Origin: CAZLHO01 sp964559455
GTDB lineage: Bacteria; Krumholzibacteriota; Krumholzibacteriia; LZORAL124-64-63
Assembly (NCBI GenBank): GCA_964559455.1
Contig: CAZLHO010000042.1
Span: 1 to 27,072 of the forward strand
Direction of reading: 5' to 3'
DNA length: 27,072 bases
Part shown: one piece after another, positions 15,838 to 23,410 of the stretch
Layout: each line of letters opens with the position of its first letter
Numbering within the stretch: the first letter of the stretch is position 1
Program-made: the position numbers and the translations under genes
The notes under the pieces: model-generated
Seen by the model: only the letters and a program-made list of their open reading frames with translations
Database searches by the model: none
What the model was told of the DNA's origin: nothing

Positions 15838-17295
15838 TTGGCGAAAAAACTGCCCATCCGCGACGAGGGCGTCCTGAAGCTGGCCGCCGAGCGTTGCCGC
15901 GAGCGCAACATCATCATCCCCACCCTGGCCGAGATGATGGACCCCGCACTGGTCCCGGCGAAGATCCGGGAGCGCCTGAACTCGGTGGGGCTGTGGGACA
16001 TCGATCCCCTGAACCTCTACCGGATCACCTGGAAGAACGACCCCGGGACGGGGCTCTACAACGAGGGCAACTGGCTGGAGTTCCCGCCCGAGCTGACGGG
16101 CGTGAACGCGCGCATCGTCGGCCTGGTCGGCAAGTGGTTCCCCACCGGCGCGCACAAGGTGGGCGCGGCCTTCGGTTGCCTGGTGCCCCCGCTGACGACC
16201 GGCGGCTTCGACCCCACCACCCAGAAGGCCGTCTGGCCCAGCACCGGCAACTACTGCCGCGGCGGCGCCTTCGACTCGCGCCTGCTGGCCTGCGACAGCG
16301 TGGCGATCCTGCCCGAGGAGATGAGCCGGGAGCGCTTCGAGTGGCTGAAGGGCGTGGCCACCGAGGTCATCGCCACCCCGGGCTGCGAATCGAACGTCAA
16401 GGAGATCTACGACAAGTGCTGGGAGATCCGGCGCACCCGGCCCGAATGCGTGATCTTCAACCAGTTCGACGAGTTCGGCAACGCGCAGTGGCACTACCAC
16501 ATGACCGGCGGCATCATCCGCGAGATCTACGAGCGCATCGCCGGTCCCGACGACCGGCTGGCCGCCTACGTCTCGGCCACCGGCTCGGCCGGCACCATCG
16601 CCGCCGGCGACTACCTGCGCACGATGCACCCCCACCTGATCGTGACGGCCAGCGAGGCCCTGCAATGCCCCACGCTGTTGCGCAGCGGCTTCGGCGGCCA
16701 CCGCATCGAGGGCATCGGCGACAAGCACGTGCCCTGGATCCACAACGTCCGCAACACCGACTTCGTGGCGGCCGTGGACGACGCCCAGTGCATGGACCTG
16801 CTGCGGCTCTTCAACGAGGAGGCCGGGCATCGGGCCCTGATCGACGCCGGCGTCGGCGAGGAGCTGGTGGGACAGCTGGACCTGCTGGGGATCTCGAGCA
16901 TCGGCAACCTGGTCGCCGCGATCAAGACGGCCAAGTACTACGAACTGGGCGGCCGCGACGTCGTCTTCACCTGCCTGACCGACTCCACCGAGCTCTACGG
17001 ATCGCGCCTGCGCGAGCTGCACGACGGGCGCGGCGCCTACCTGCCGACCCACGCGGCCGCCGACCATGCGCGCTGGCTGCTGGGCACCGAGCCGGACTAC
17101 GTGCGCGAGCTGGGCTACCAGGACCGGAAGCAGCTGCACAACCTGAAGTACTTCACCTGGGTCGAGCAGCAGCAGAAGGACGTCGAGGACCTGCGGCGCC
17201 TGTGGGATCCTGATTTCTGGCCGGAGATGTTCGCCGAGGCCCTGCTCTGGGACGAGCGGATCCGGGAGTTCAACGACCTGGTCGGCCTGCTCTAG
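15838..17295 (+). CDS. PLP-dependent enzyme of fold type II (PALP family), substrate unknown
   Basis: This 485-residue protein starts at TTG 15838, supported by AAGGAGAGG about 8 nt upstream; MAKK follows. It belongs to the tryptophan synthase beta/cysteine synthase superfamily. FPTGAHKVGAAF supplies the probable Schiff-base Lys107, STGNYCRGGA (135-144) is the substrate-carboxylate loop, and SATGSAGTIAAG (246-257) is the glycine loop that holds PLP phosphate. It is longer than CysK or CysM and carries extra N- and C-terminal regions. Likely reactions are beta-replacement or elimination on a serine- or cysteine-type substrate, or a threonine synthase-like one, but the sequence does not decide. 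It is divergent from aconitase, and its 3' end overlaps the convergent pseudouridine synthase gene by 26 bp. Confidence 0.85.
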   Translation: MAKKLPIRDEGVLKLAAERCRERNIIIPTLAEMMDPALVPAKIRERLNSVGLWDIDPLNLYRITWKNDPGTGLYNEGNWLEFPPELTGVNARIVGLVGKWFPTGAHKVGAAFGCLVPPLTTGGFDPTTQKAVWPSTGNYCRGGAFDSRLLACDSVAILPEEMSRERFEWLKGVATEVIATPGCESNVKEIYDKCWEIRRTRPECVIFNQFDEFGNAQWHYHMTGGIIREIYERIAGPDDRLAAYVSATGSAGTIAAGDYLRTMHPHLIVTASEALQCPTLLRSGFGGHRIEGIGDKHVPWIHNVRNTDFVAAVDDAQCMDLLRLFNEEAGHRALIDAGVGEELVGQLDLLGISSIGNLVAAIKTAKYYELGGRDVVFTCLTDSTELYGSRLRELHDGRGAYLPTHAAADHARWLLGTEPDYVRELGYQDRKQLHNLKYFTWVEQQQKDVEDLRRLWDPDFWPEMFAEALLWDERIREFNDLVGLL

Positions 17296-18094
17296 ACCGC
17301 CCCTTGTCGCTGCGGCCGCGGCGCACGGCCTCGATCTGGGCCCGCGTCAGCGGCCGCAGCTGTCCCTCCGGCAGATCGTCCAGGGCGACGGGACCGATGC
17401 GCAGCCGGTGCACGCTGAGCACCCTGTGCCGCAGCGCCGTGAAGAGGTTCCGGATCTGGCGCACCTTCCCCTCGACCAGGACCAGACGCAGCGTCACGGT
17501 GCCGCGTTCGGGGTTGGGCTTTTCGACGGCGACGAACTCGGGCTTCATGAAGCCGACCTTGGCGATCTGCATGCCCGAGGCGATGACGTCGACCTCCAGG
17601 GGCGTGACCGGCGCCGAGACCTCGATCAGGTATTCCTTCTCGAAGCCGCTGCCGCCGGCGGCGCTGGCGTTCCAGGGACTGTCGTTCGAGACCAGCATCA
17701 GCCCCGAGGTGTTCACGTCCAGCCGTCCGGCGGGGCGCAGGCCGGGGATGTCCTCGGGAAAGAACTCGACGGCCTGCCGGGAGCGCCGCGAGAAGCCGGG
17801 CCCCGTGGCCACGCCGACGGGCTTGTGGAAGGCGAAATAGTGGCGGATGGCCTCGACCATCGGCTGCCCGTCGATCAGGATCTCGGACTCCGGCGTCACC
17901 GACATCGACGGGTCGTGGGCCCGCCGGCCGTCGACGGTCACCTGTCCCGCGCGCACCATCTCCTCGGCCTTGCGCCGAGTCGCGTAGCCGGCCTTGGCGA
18001 TCGAGCGCGCCAGGCCCTGCGAATCCGGCGGGTAGGGCCGCCGGAGATCGGACCCGCGGTCGTCATTCTCCCTGCTGTCGTCGCGATCGCTCAT
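17270..18094 (-). CDS. RsuA/RluB/RluE-family pseudouridine synthase
   Basis: This 274-residue protein should convert a uridine of rRNA to pseudouridine. Residues about 27-75 are an S4 RNA-binding domain (LARSIAKAGYATRRKAEEMVRAG). The catalytic motif GRLDVNTSGLMLVSND carries Asp126, and the family block EGKVRQIRNLF follows near the C-terminus. Two ATGs lie at the start; I chose 18094 because GAGGGA is then at a normal distance, whereas the ATG at 18100 directly abuts it. It lies 22 bp after the antiporter gene, as the last gene of a minus-strand run. Its final 26 bp overlap the end of the convergent PLP enzyme gene. RluB-like 23S activity is the commonest in bacteria, but RsuA and RluE types cannot be excluded. 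Confidence 0.92.
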   Translation of the reverse strand: MSDRDDSRENDDRGSDLRRPYPPDSQGLARSIAKAGYATRRKAEEMVRAGQVTVDGRRAHDPSMSVTPESEILIDGQPMVEAIRHYFAFHKPVGVATGPGFSRRSRQAVEFFPEDIPGLRPAGRLDVNTSGLMLVSNDSPWNASAAGGSGFEKEYLIEVSAPVTPLEVDVIASGMQIAKVGFMKPEFVAVEKPNPERGTVTLRLVLVEGKVRQIRNLFTALRHRVLSVHRLRIGPVALDDLPEGQLRPLTRAQIEAVRRGRSDKGRSRAGRPGR

Positions 18095-18116
18095 GGTCAT
18101 TCCCTCTCGGCGGAGA

Positions 18117-19058
18117 TCAAGGCAACAGGTCCGTCCACCAGGCCAGGACGACGACGTAGACGATCAGCAGCATCGCGCCCGCGAACCGTCCCACCCTCGC
18201 CTTCCCCATCATCAGGACTCCCATCAGGACCGTCACGCCCAGCAGCCCGGGCAGGTGGCGGGCGAAGAGTCCCGAGGTGTCGGCCACCGGGGCCAGCAGG
18301 GCCGCGGGACCGGCGACGGCCAGCAGGTTGAAGAGATTCGAGCCGATCACGTTGCCCACGGCGATGCCGCCCTCGCCCTTGGCGGCGGCGACGACCGTGG
18401 TGGCCAGTTCGGGCAGGCTGGTGCCCACCGCGACCAGCGAGACTCCGATCACCAGCTCCGAGACGCCCAGCCGCAGCGCGATGTCGGTGGCCGACTCCAC
18501 GATCAGGTGGGCGCCGCCGACCAGCCCGGCCGTCCCGCCCAGCATCATCAGCGAACTGATCAGCCGGCCCCGTCCCGAGCCCGGCACCGAAGGCACCGCC
18601 TCGCGCGGGCGGCGCACCGTGATCCAGGTGAAGGCGACGAAGAGCGCCAGCATCACCGCTCCATCCAGGCGCCCGAGTCCGCCGAACCAGCAGAAGACGC
18701 AGAAGAGCAGCGTCGCCCCGAGCAGCAGGGGCATCTCGAAACGCAGCAGCCGCCGGTCCACGGCCGGAGGCAGGATCAGGGCGGCCAGACCCAGGATCAG
18801 GCCGATGTTCGCCAGGTTCGAGCCGATGACGTTGCCCAGCATCATGTCGGCGCTGCCGCGCAGCGCCGCCACCAGCGAGACGATCAGCTCGGGCGCCGAC
18901 GTGCCCCAGGCCACGACGGTCAGGCCCACGACCACCGCCGGCACGCCCAGCAGCCGCGCCAGGCGGCCGCCCCCCTCGACCAGGGCCCAGGCGCCGCCGA
19001 GCAGCAGGCCGACCCCCAGCGCGAAGAACAGCAGCGAGATGATCATCGGGCCGTCCAT
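18117..19058 (-). CDS. Na+/Ca2+ antiporter of the YrbG (CaCA) family
   Basis: This 313-residue inner-membrane protein has about ten hydrophobic segments and the two inverted alpha repeats of the CaCA superfamily. Repeat 1 is GTSAPEL (Glu57) with GNVIGSNLANIG; repeat 2 is GTSLPEL (Glu217) with GNVIGSNLFNLL. These Glu and Asn residues bind the cations, and the length is normal for the bacterial branch. Start: ATG 19058 with GGAGGGAC immediately upstream, slightly close; ATG 19046 is a less likely alternative. It begins 15 bp after the cyclase gene, which indicates an operon, although there is no evident functional link. Expected role is Ca2+ extrusion driven by the sodium gradient. Confidence 0.93.
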   Translation of the reverse strand: MDGPMIISLLFFALGVGLLLGGAWALVEGGGRLARLLGVPAVVVGLTVVAWGTSAPELIVSLVAALRGSADMMLGNVIGSNLANIGLILGLAALILPPAVDRRLLRFEMPLLLGATLLFCVFCWFGGLGRLDGAVMLALFVAFTWITVRRPREAVPSVPGSGRGRLISSLMMLGGTAGLVGGAHLIVESATDIALRLGVSELVIGVSLVAVGTSLPELATTVVAAAKGEGGIAVGNVIGSNLFNLLAVAGPAALLAPVADTSGLFARHLPGLLGVTVLMGVLMMGKARVGRFAGAMLLIVYVVVLAWWTDLLP

Positions 19059-19073
19059 GTCCCTCCGGCCGGA

Positions 19074-19688
19074 TCAGGTGAGAGCGATCGCCCGCACGGG
19101 CGACGCCTCGGCGCCGGCGATTTTCAGCGGCAGGGCCTGGAACTCGAAGAGGCCGACGGGCAGGGAGCCCAGGTTGGCCAGGTTCTCGACGTTGATCATG
19201 CCGGCGGCCGCGAAGAGGTCGTGCGCGAAGCGGCCGTCGCGCGGATCCAGGCTCGGCGTGTCCAGCCCGACCCCCTTCAGGCCCGCCGTCGCCAGCAGCT
19301 CGGCCGTCCCGGGCGCCAGATAGGGCCAGTCGGCATAGTACTGCGGGGTGCCCCAGTGGCGCTCCCAGCCCGTGCGCAGGATCAGGAAATCCAGGGGCCC
19401 GAGATCGACGCCGGCCAGGATCTCGGCCGGGATCGCACCCTGCGGCGCGTCGAGCACCGAGGCCGCGCCCATGCAGGCGCTCGGCGGCAGGGCGTCCAGG
19501 CCCGGCTCCCCGTCCCGGAAGTGCAGCGGAGTGTCGATGTGGGTCCCCACGTGGCAGCCCATGTCCAGGCGCGAGGACTGGTGGCCGTCTTCGGCGTGGC
19601 TCAGCACGGGGATGATGCGGACCTCGTCGTCGCCGGGATAGCGGTCCATGCCGGTGCTCAGGACGTGGCTCAGGTCGATGACGGGCAC
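19074..19688 (-). CDS. Cyclase-family (kynurenine formamidase-like) metal hydrolase
   Basis: This 204-residue protein starts at GTG 19688, with AGAGGAG 6 nt upstream. That start agrees with the family, whose homologues begin VIDLSHVLSTGM; the longer frame adds an unlikely tail. The metal-binding signature HxGTHxDxPxH is complete in CHVGTHIDTPLHF (His46, His50, Asp52, His56). Members hydrolyse formamides such as N-formylkynurenine, or cyclic imides and lactones. The usual kynurenine pathway genes are not nearby, so the substrate is open. It is probably co-transcribed with the antiporter 15 bp downstream. The gene upstream is 85 bp away. Confidence 0.9.
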   Translation of the reverse strand: MPVIDLSHVLSTGMDRYPGDDEVRIIPVLSHAEDGHQSSRLDMGCHVGTHIDTPLHFRDGEPGLDALPPSACMGAASVLDAPQGAIPAEILAGVDLGPLDFLILRTGWERHWGTPQYYADWPYLAPGTAELLATAGLKGVGLDTPSLDPRDGRFAHDLFAAAGMINVENLANLGSLPVGLFEFQALPLKIAGAEASPVRAIALT

Positions 19689-19773
19689 GGTGGCTCCTCT
19701 CTCCCGCAGGCCGCCGCCGTGGCGCCCGCCGGCAGGATAATGTGCCACAATGAAGGCCGGAAGACCAGTTCCA

Positions 19774-20091
19774 TCAACGGCCGCCGGAAGCTTCGCTGAT
19801 CACGGAGACCTCGCGGCGCAGGCCCGCGACCTCGAATTCCGAGGCGAAGAGCAGGCGCTCGGCGGCGTCCAGGCTCTCGGTGACCAGGGTCGCGCTGCCC
19901 GAGACGGCGGACACCGCCAGGAAGGCCCGCTGCGTCAGCTCGGCCGGACCGACCTGGGCCACGGCCAGCTCGCGGTTGCGCAGGCGCTGCTTCAGGGCCT
20001 GCAGCGCCCGCCGCATATCCTTCAGGCTCGCGGCCTGCGGCAGCGCCAGGTCGGCCAGCAGGGTGCCGGTATGCACCCGGACATCGTCCAT
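19774..20091 (-). CDS. DUF503 (YlxP-like) protein
   Basis: This 105-residue cytoplasmic protein resembles the YlxP/DUF503 family: an N-terminal strand with LxLPxxxSLKDMRRALQALKQRLRNR, followed by AVAQVGPAELTQRAFLAVSAVSG. YlxP often neighbours ribosome maturation genes, which are not seen here. Of the two ATGs, 20091 has GGGGGAGG at proper distance while 20097 directly follows it, so I chose 20091. It is the first gene of the minus-strand run that leads into the cyclase, antiporter and pseudouridine synthase. Function is unknown in detail. Confidence 0.85.
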   Translation of the reverse strand: MDDVRVHTGTLLADLALPQAASLKDMRRALQALKQRLRNRELAVAQVGPAELTQRAFLAVSAVSGSATLVTESLDAAERLLFASEFEVAGLRREVSVISEASGGR

Positions 20092-20168
20092 CGTCATCCT
20101 CCCCCGTGTCGGAACCAGTTCAACCCCTGCGGGGCGCGGGCTCAAGCCCAATCCGTCCCCGGACACGA

Positions 20169-20196
20169 CGAGGCGGGGAGCCGCCTCCCCGCCTCG
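20169..20196 (-). terminator. Hairpin after the metalloprotease gene
   Basis: CGAGGCGGGGAG and CTCCCCGCCTCG form a perfect 12-bp stem over a 4-nt loop, 30 bp beyond the metalloprotease stop on the minus strand. No T-tract follows, so termination may be partial. Confidence 0.6.
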
Positions 20197-20225
20197 CCTC
20201 GGTCATCGCGGTCCGTCCCGGAGGA

Positions 20226-23054
20226 TCAGCGCGCCAGGACCATCTTGTGGGTGGCGATCTGGCCGCCGGAACGCAGGCGCACCAGGTAGGCGCCGGAAGC
20301 CAGCGGGCGGCCGGCCCCGTCCCGCCCGTCCCACTCGACCGTCTGCGGGCCCGCGGTCAGCGTGCGGTCCAGCAGGCGGCGCACGACGCGTCCCTGCAGG
20401 TCGAGCACGTCGACCCGGGCGGCGCCGTCGCGCTCCAGCGTGAAGCTGATGCGGGTGCGCGGGTTGAAGGGATTCGGGGCGTTGCCGCGCACGGCGAAGG
20501 CCGCCGGGGCGTCGCCGACGCCGGTGCCGGGGTCGGTCACGGTCATGCCGGCGGGCACGGTCACGGGGCCGCCGGTCCCGTCGTTGTCGATATAGAGCCA
20601 GGCCGTGAAGCCGCCCGGCGTCAGTCCGGTCGCGTCGAAGGTCACCGTGACCGGGGTCGACGAGCCCTCGGGCACCGCGCCCGCGGCGGGAGCGGCGCTG
20701 AGCCAGGCCACCGGCCCGTAGATGACGAAATTCGCGTCGGAGGCGTCCTGCACGCCGCCGTCCAGGCTGCCGACGCGCAGCCGGCAGAGGCCGGACGAGG
20801 CGCCGGAGACGGTCCAATCCAGGCTGCCGTCGTTGGGCGTGTCCGCGGCCAGGACCTCCCAGGTGGACCCGGCGTCGCGGCTGAGCTCCACCTTGACCGA
20901 GGTCATCTGCGTGGCCGTCCAGGTCAGGGCGACGAGATCGCCCGCGGCCAGCAGTTCGCCGCCGTTGGGGGTGGTAACCTCGACCGTGGGGCTGCTCATG
21001 GGCAGGGCCAGGGACGAGCTGTAGGAGTGGGGCGTCGAGCCGTAGAGATCGCCGTCGATCGTGTAGGTCAGCAGGATGGTGCTGCTGAGGCCGGCGGCGA
21101 AGCTCAGGTTGGCCGTGGCCACGGCCTGCTGGCCGCCGCCGGTGATCACGCCGTAGTAGTTGGGATCGCCGGTGTCGCCGTGCCAGTGCACGAGGACCCC
21201 GTCGCCGGTGGCGCCGTCGGTGATCAGGTCGCCGTACTGGCCGCCCACGAAGTTTCCGGTGGAATTCACCGTCACCCCGGCCGGGAAGTCGATCGTGACG
21301 TCGGTCAGCCACTCGTCGTCGGGGCTGTTGTTGGTCACGACCAGATCCACGTCCATCGTCACGCCCGGCGTGTACTCGGTGATGCTCGCGGTCACCGTCG
21401 AGCCCAGCACGCTGCGCGGCGCGACGATCGGATCGATGTCCATGGGGATGATCTCGAAGCTCAGGCTGGAGCCGGCCACGCCCACGTTCTCGATCGTCAG
21501 CGGGGCCGTGTCGCTGCCGTCGGCGACGACCGTGGCCGCCAGCGCGGTCGGGGCCGCCTGCAGCAGGGGCGCCGGCACGTAGGGAACGTCGTCCACGGTC
21601 AACGACCAGGCCGCGTTGCCGACGACGATCGCGGAGTTGGCGACGATGAAGCCCACCGAGGCCACGTCCTCCAGCGGCACAGACAGCGCGACGTCGGCGT
21701 CGTTGTTCCCGTCCAGGGCGATGGTCTCGAGCAGGGCCGTGCCGTCGTCGCGCTCGATGACGGCGACCAGGCCCATCGTGGCCGCATCGTCCCCGTCGAA
21801 GAGCACCGTCACCGAGCCGACGCTGCCGCTGAAGCCCGTGCAGCGCACGAAGTTCGTGGCCAGCTTGGCCAGCGTGCCGGTGCGCACGGCGGGGTAGCTG
21901 CTGACCGAGCTCGTCAGCGGACCCAGCGGGTAGCCGGGCGCCTCGCCGTAGCCGATGCCGGGCAGGGCCCGCGAGTTGGTCGCGTAGTTCCAGCCGCCGA
22001 AGACGGCGTAGCCGTCGGCGATCGAGGAGCCGTTGTCCTGCAGGATGGTGTCGTAGGAGACGAGCACGTTCTCGCCGGTGTGGGTCTGGCGGTAGGTCCA
22101 GAAGTCGACAATGATCTGGTTGCCCCAGGTCTCGCTCATCCAGTGCTGCCAGATGCAGTCCTCGTAGGAGCCGGTGCCGCCCGAGTCGAGCGAGGTCGAC
22201 GGGGCGCTGATCGGGCTGCCCGAGACGATGTAGTTGTAGTAGTCGTTGACCTGGTCGTAGGCGATGTCCTCCATCCAGGTGGCGTCGACCTCGACCCAGC
22301 CGCCCTCCGACCAGTTCGAATGGACGATCTGGCTGGCGTGCTTGAACTCGTGGGCGCAGGTCACCTTGGCGGCGCCCCAGACGTTGCCCTCGGGGTCGTC
22401 GTTCGCGGGGAAGCCCTGAAAGTCGTTGTGCAGCACGATGCGCGTCGACGTGCCCGAGACGACCGTGGTGTAGCCGTAGGCCTGCATGCTCTCGAAGGAG
22501 ACCGCGTAGTAGGGGCTGGTCGGGGGCGCGGCGAAGCCCAGGGTGTCGATCTCGAAGCTCCAGGAGTGGTCCATGTACTCGGCGCAGCGGTCCACGAAGT
22601 CGGGCACGCCGTTGGCCGGGTCGACGTCGGTCGTCGGCACGGCGTTCGTCCCGGACGTGAGGTAGGTGAACTGGAAGTGCCCGCCGGGGCTGACGTAGGT
22701 GGCCTTGGCGTCCGCGGGGGCGGTCTCCTCGGCCAGGTAGACGTCGATCTGCCGGGCGACCCCGGCGTTGACGGTCGCGCGCCGCTCCTCGAACTCCCGG
22801 ATCAGGGGCGTGACGCACTTGACCGGGGCGAAGCCGTCGGCGCGGTAGTCCGCCGGCAGCATCTCGGGCTCGAAGACGTAGTAGAACTTGTAGAGCAGGG
22901 CCAGGTCGGGATCCAGGTCCCCCGCCTCGACGGTGGCGTCGATGGCGGCCAGCGCCGGTACGGATGCGGTCACGGAGGCGGCCTGGACGGAGGCGGCCCC
23001 CAGGAAGAGGGCCAGGGCGCCGAACGCGGCCGTGATGGCGATGCGACGAGTCAT
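20226..23054 (-). CDS. Large secreted zinc metalloprotease, MXAN_6640-like, with NPFNP module
   Basis: This 942-residue protein starts at ATG 23054, with AGGAGG 8 nt upstream. Residues 1-25 are a signal peptide. The catalytic part lies in roughly 80-420: AHEFKHASQ gives HExxH (His235, Glu236, His239), and Glu255 in GGWVEVDATWMED is the probable third zinc ligand, matching the pattern of the MXAN_6640-type putative metalloproteases. Then come beta-rich domains, including a Kre9/KNH-like repeat (TTPNGGELLAAGD, then KVELSRDAGSTWE). Residues 861-942 are an NPFNP module of 82 residues. It is likely exported and then attached to or released from the surface. It is monocistronic. A role in processing other exported proteins is possible but not shown. 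Confidence 0.85.
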   Translation of the reverse strand: MTRRIAITAAFGALALFLGAASVQAASVTASVPALAAIDATVEAGDLDPDLALLYKFYYVFEPEMLPADYRADGFAPVKCVTPLIREFEERRATVNAGVARQIDVYLAEETAPADAKATYVSPGGHFQFTYLTSGTNAVPTTDVDPANGVPDFVDRCAEYMDHSWSFEIDTLGFAAPPTSPYYAVSFESMQAYGYTTVVSGTSTRIVLHNDFQGFPANDDPEGNVWGAAKVTCAHEFKHASQIVHSNWSEGGWVEVDATWMEDIAYDQVNDYYNYIVSGSPISAPSTSLDSGGTGSYEDCIWQHWMSETWGNQIIVDFWTYRQTHTGENVLVSYDTILQDNGSSIADGYAVFGGWNYATNSRALPGIGYGEAPGYPLGPLTSSVSSYPAVRTGTLAKLATNFVRCTGFSGSVGSVTVLFDGDDAATMGLVAVIERDDGTALLETIALDGNNDADVALSVPLEDVASVGFIVANSAIVVGNAAWSLTVDDVPYVPAPLLQAAPTALAATVVADGSDTAPLTIENVGVAGSSLSFEIIPMDIDPIVAPRSVLGSTVTASITEYTPGVTMDVDLVVTNNSPDDEWLTDVTIDFPAGVTVNSTGNFVGGQYGDLITDGATGDGVLVHWHGDTGDPNYYGVITGGGQQAVATANLSFAAGLSSTILLTYTIDGDLYGSTPHSYSSSLALPMSSPTVEVTTPNGGELLAAGDLVALTWTATQMTSVKVELSRDAGSTWEVLAADTPNDGSLDWTVSGASSGLCRLRVGSLDGGVQDASDANFVIYGPVAWLSAAPAAGAVPEGSSTPVTVTFDATGLTPGGFTAWLYIDNDGTGGPVTVPAGMTVTDPGTGVGDAPAAFAVRGNAPNPFNPRTRISFTLERDGAARVDVLDLQGRVVRRLLDRTLTAGPQTVEWDGRDGAGRPLASGAYLVRLRSGGQIATHKMVLAR

Positions 23055-23375
23055 GGAGCGGGCCTCCTGCGATGCATCGAACAATGGGCCGGCCCCCGGC
23101 GGGGAACGCGGCCCGGTGATGGACGGGCTCGGACAGCGATCGTGGGCCGGAGAGACGGCCCCACGGATCGACAATAAGAATGGATAAATTCTAATCGAAA
23201 TCGGCCTCCCGTGTATCACGGCGCGGGGACAATTCCGCCTCCGGAACGGATTCCGGCCCCGTATTTGCTACTTTTTCCGCGATTTAGGCCCTCGGCCCGG
23301 CGGATCCCCCCGGAGCCGCCGGCGGCTTTCGCTCCGCTCCGGGCCGGTCCCGGGGCGCCCCTTCGTCCGGGATGA
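23055..23375. other. Gene-free divergent promoter region
   Basis: I see no gene here. An AT-rich island at about 23170-23205 is the likely promoter of the metalloprotease, but no hexamer pair is clear. An interrupted palindrome, CCGGAA-CGGA-TTCCGG, lies at 23241-23256 and may be a protein-binding site; it does not match the glucan operator. Confidence 0.4.
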
Positions 23376-23403
23376 TTGACATGTGGCGGCGAACGGGTAC
23401 CAT
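23376..23403 (+). promoter_or_regulatory. Promoter of the lytic transglycosylase gene
   Basis: Consensus TTGACA (23376-23381) and TACCAT (23398-23403) are 16 bp apart. Transcription should start about 7 nt later, at or next to the ATG at 23411, which would make the mRNA leaderless. Confidence 0.5.
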
Positions 23404-23410
23404 CCCTGCC

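Noticed and set aside
20106..23177. Open plus-strand frame opposite the metalloprotease
   Set aside because: Repetitive Val/Gly/Arg/His composition without domains. The minus strand has signal peptide, HExxH and NPFNP features.
23241..23256. Fourth copy of the glucan operator at the palindrome CCGGAA-CGGA-TTCCGG
   Set aside because: The arms point the other way (TTCCGG, not TTCGG) and the outer CTTTGT/ACAAAG parts are missing.
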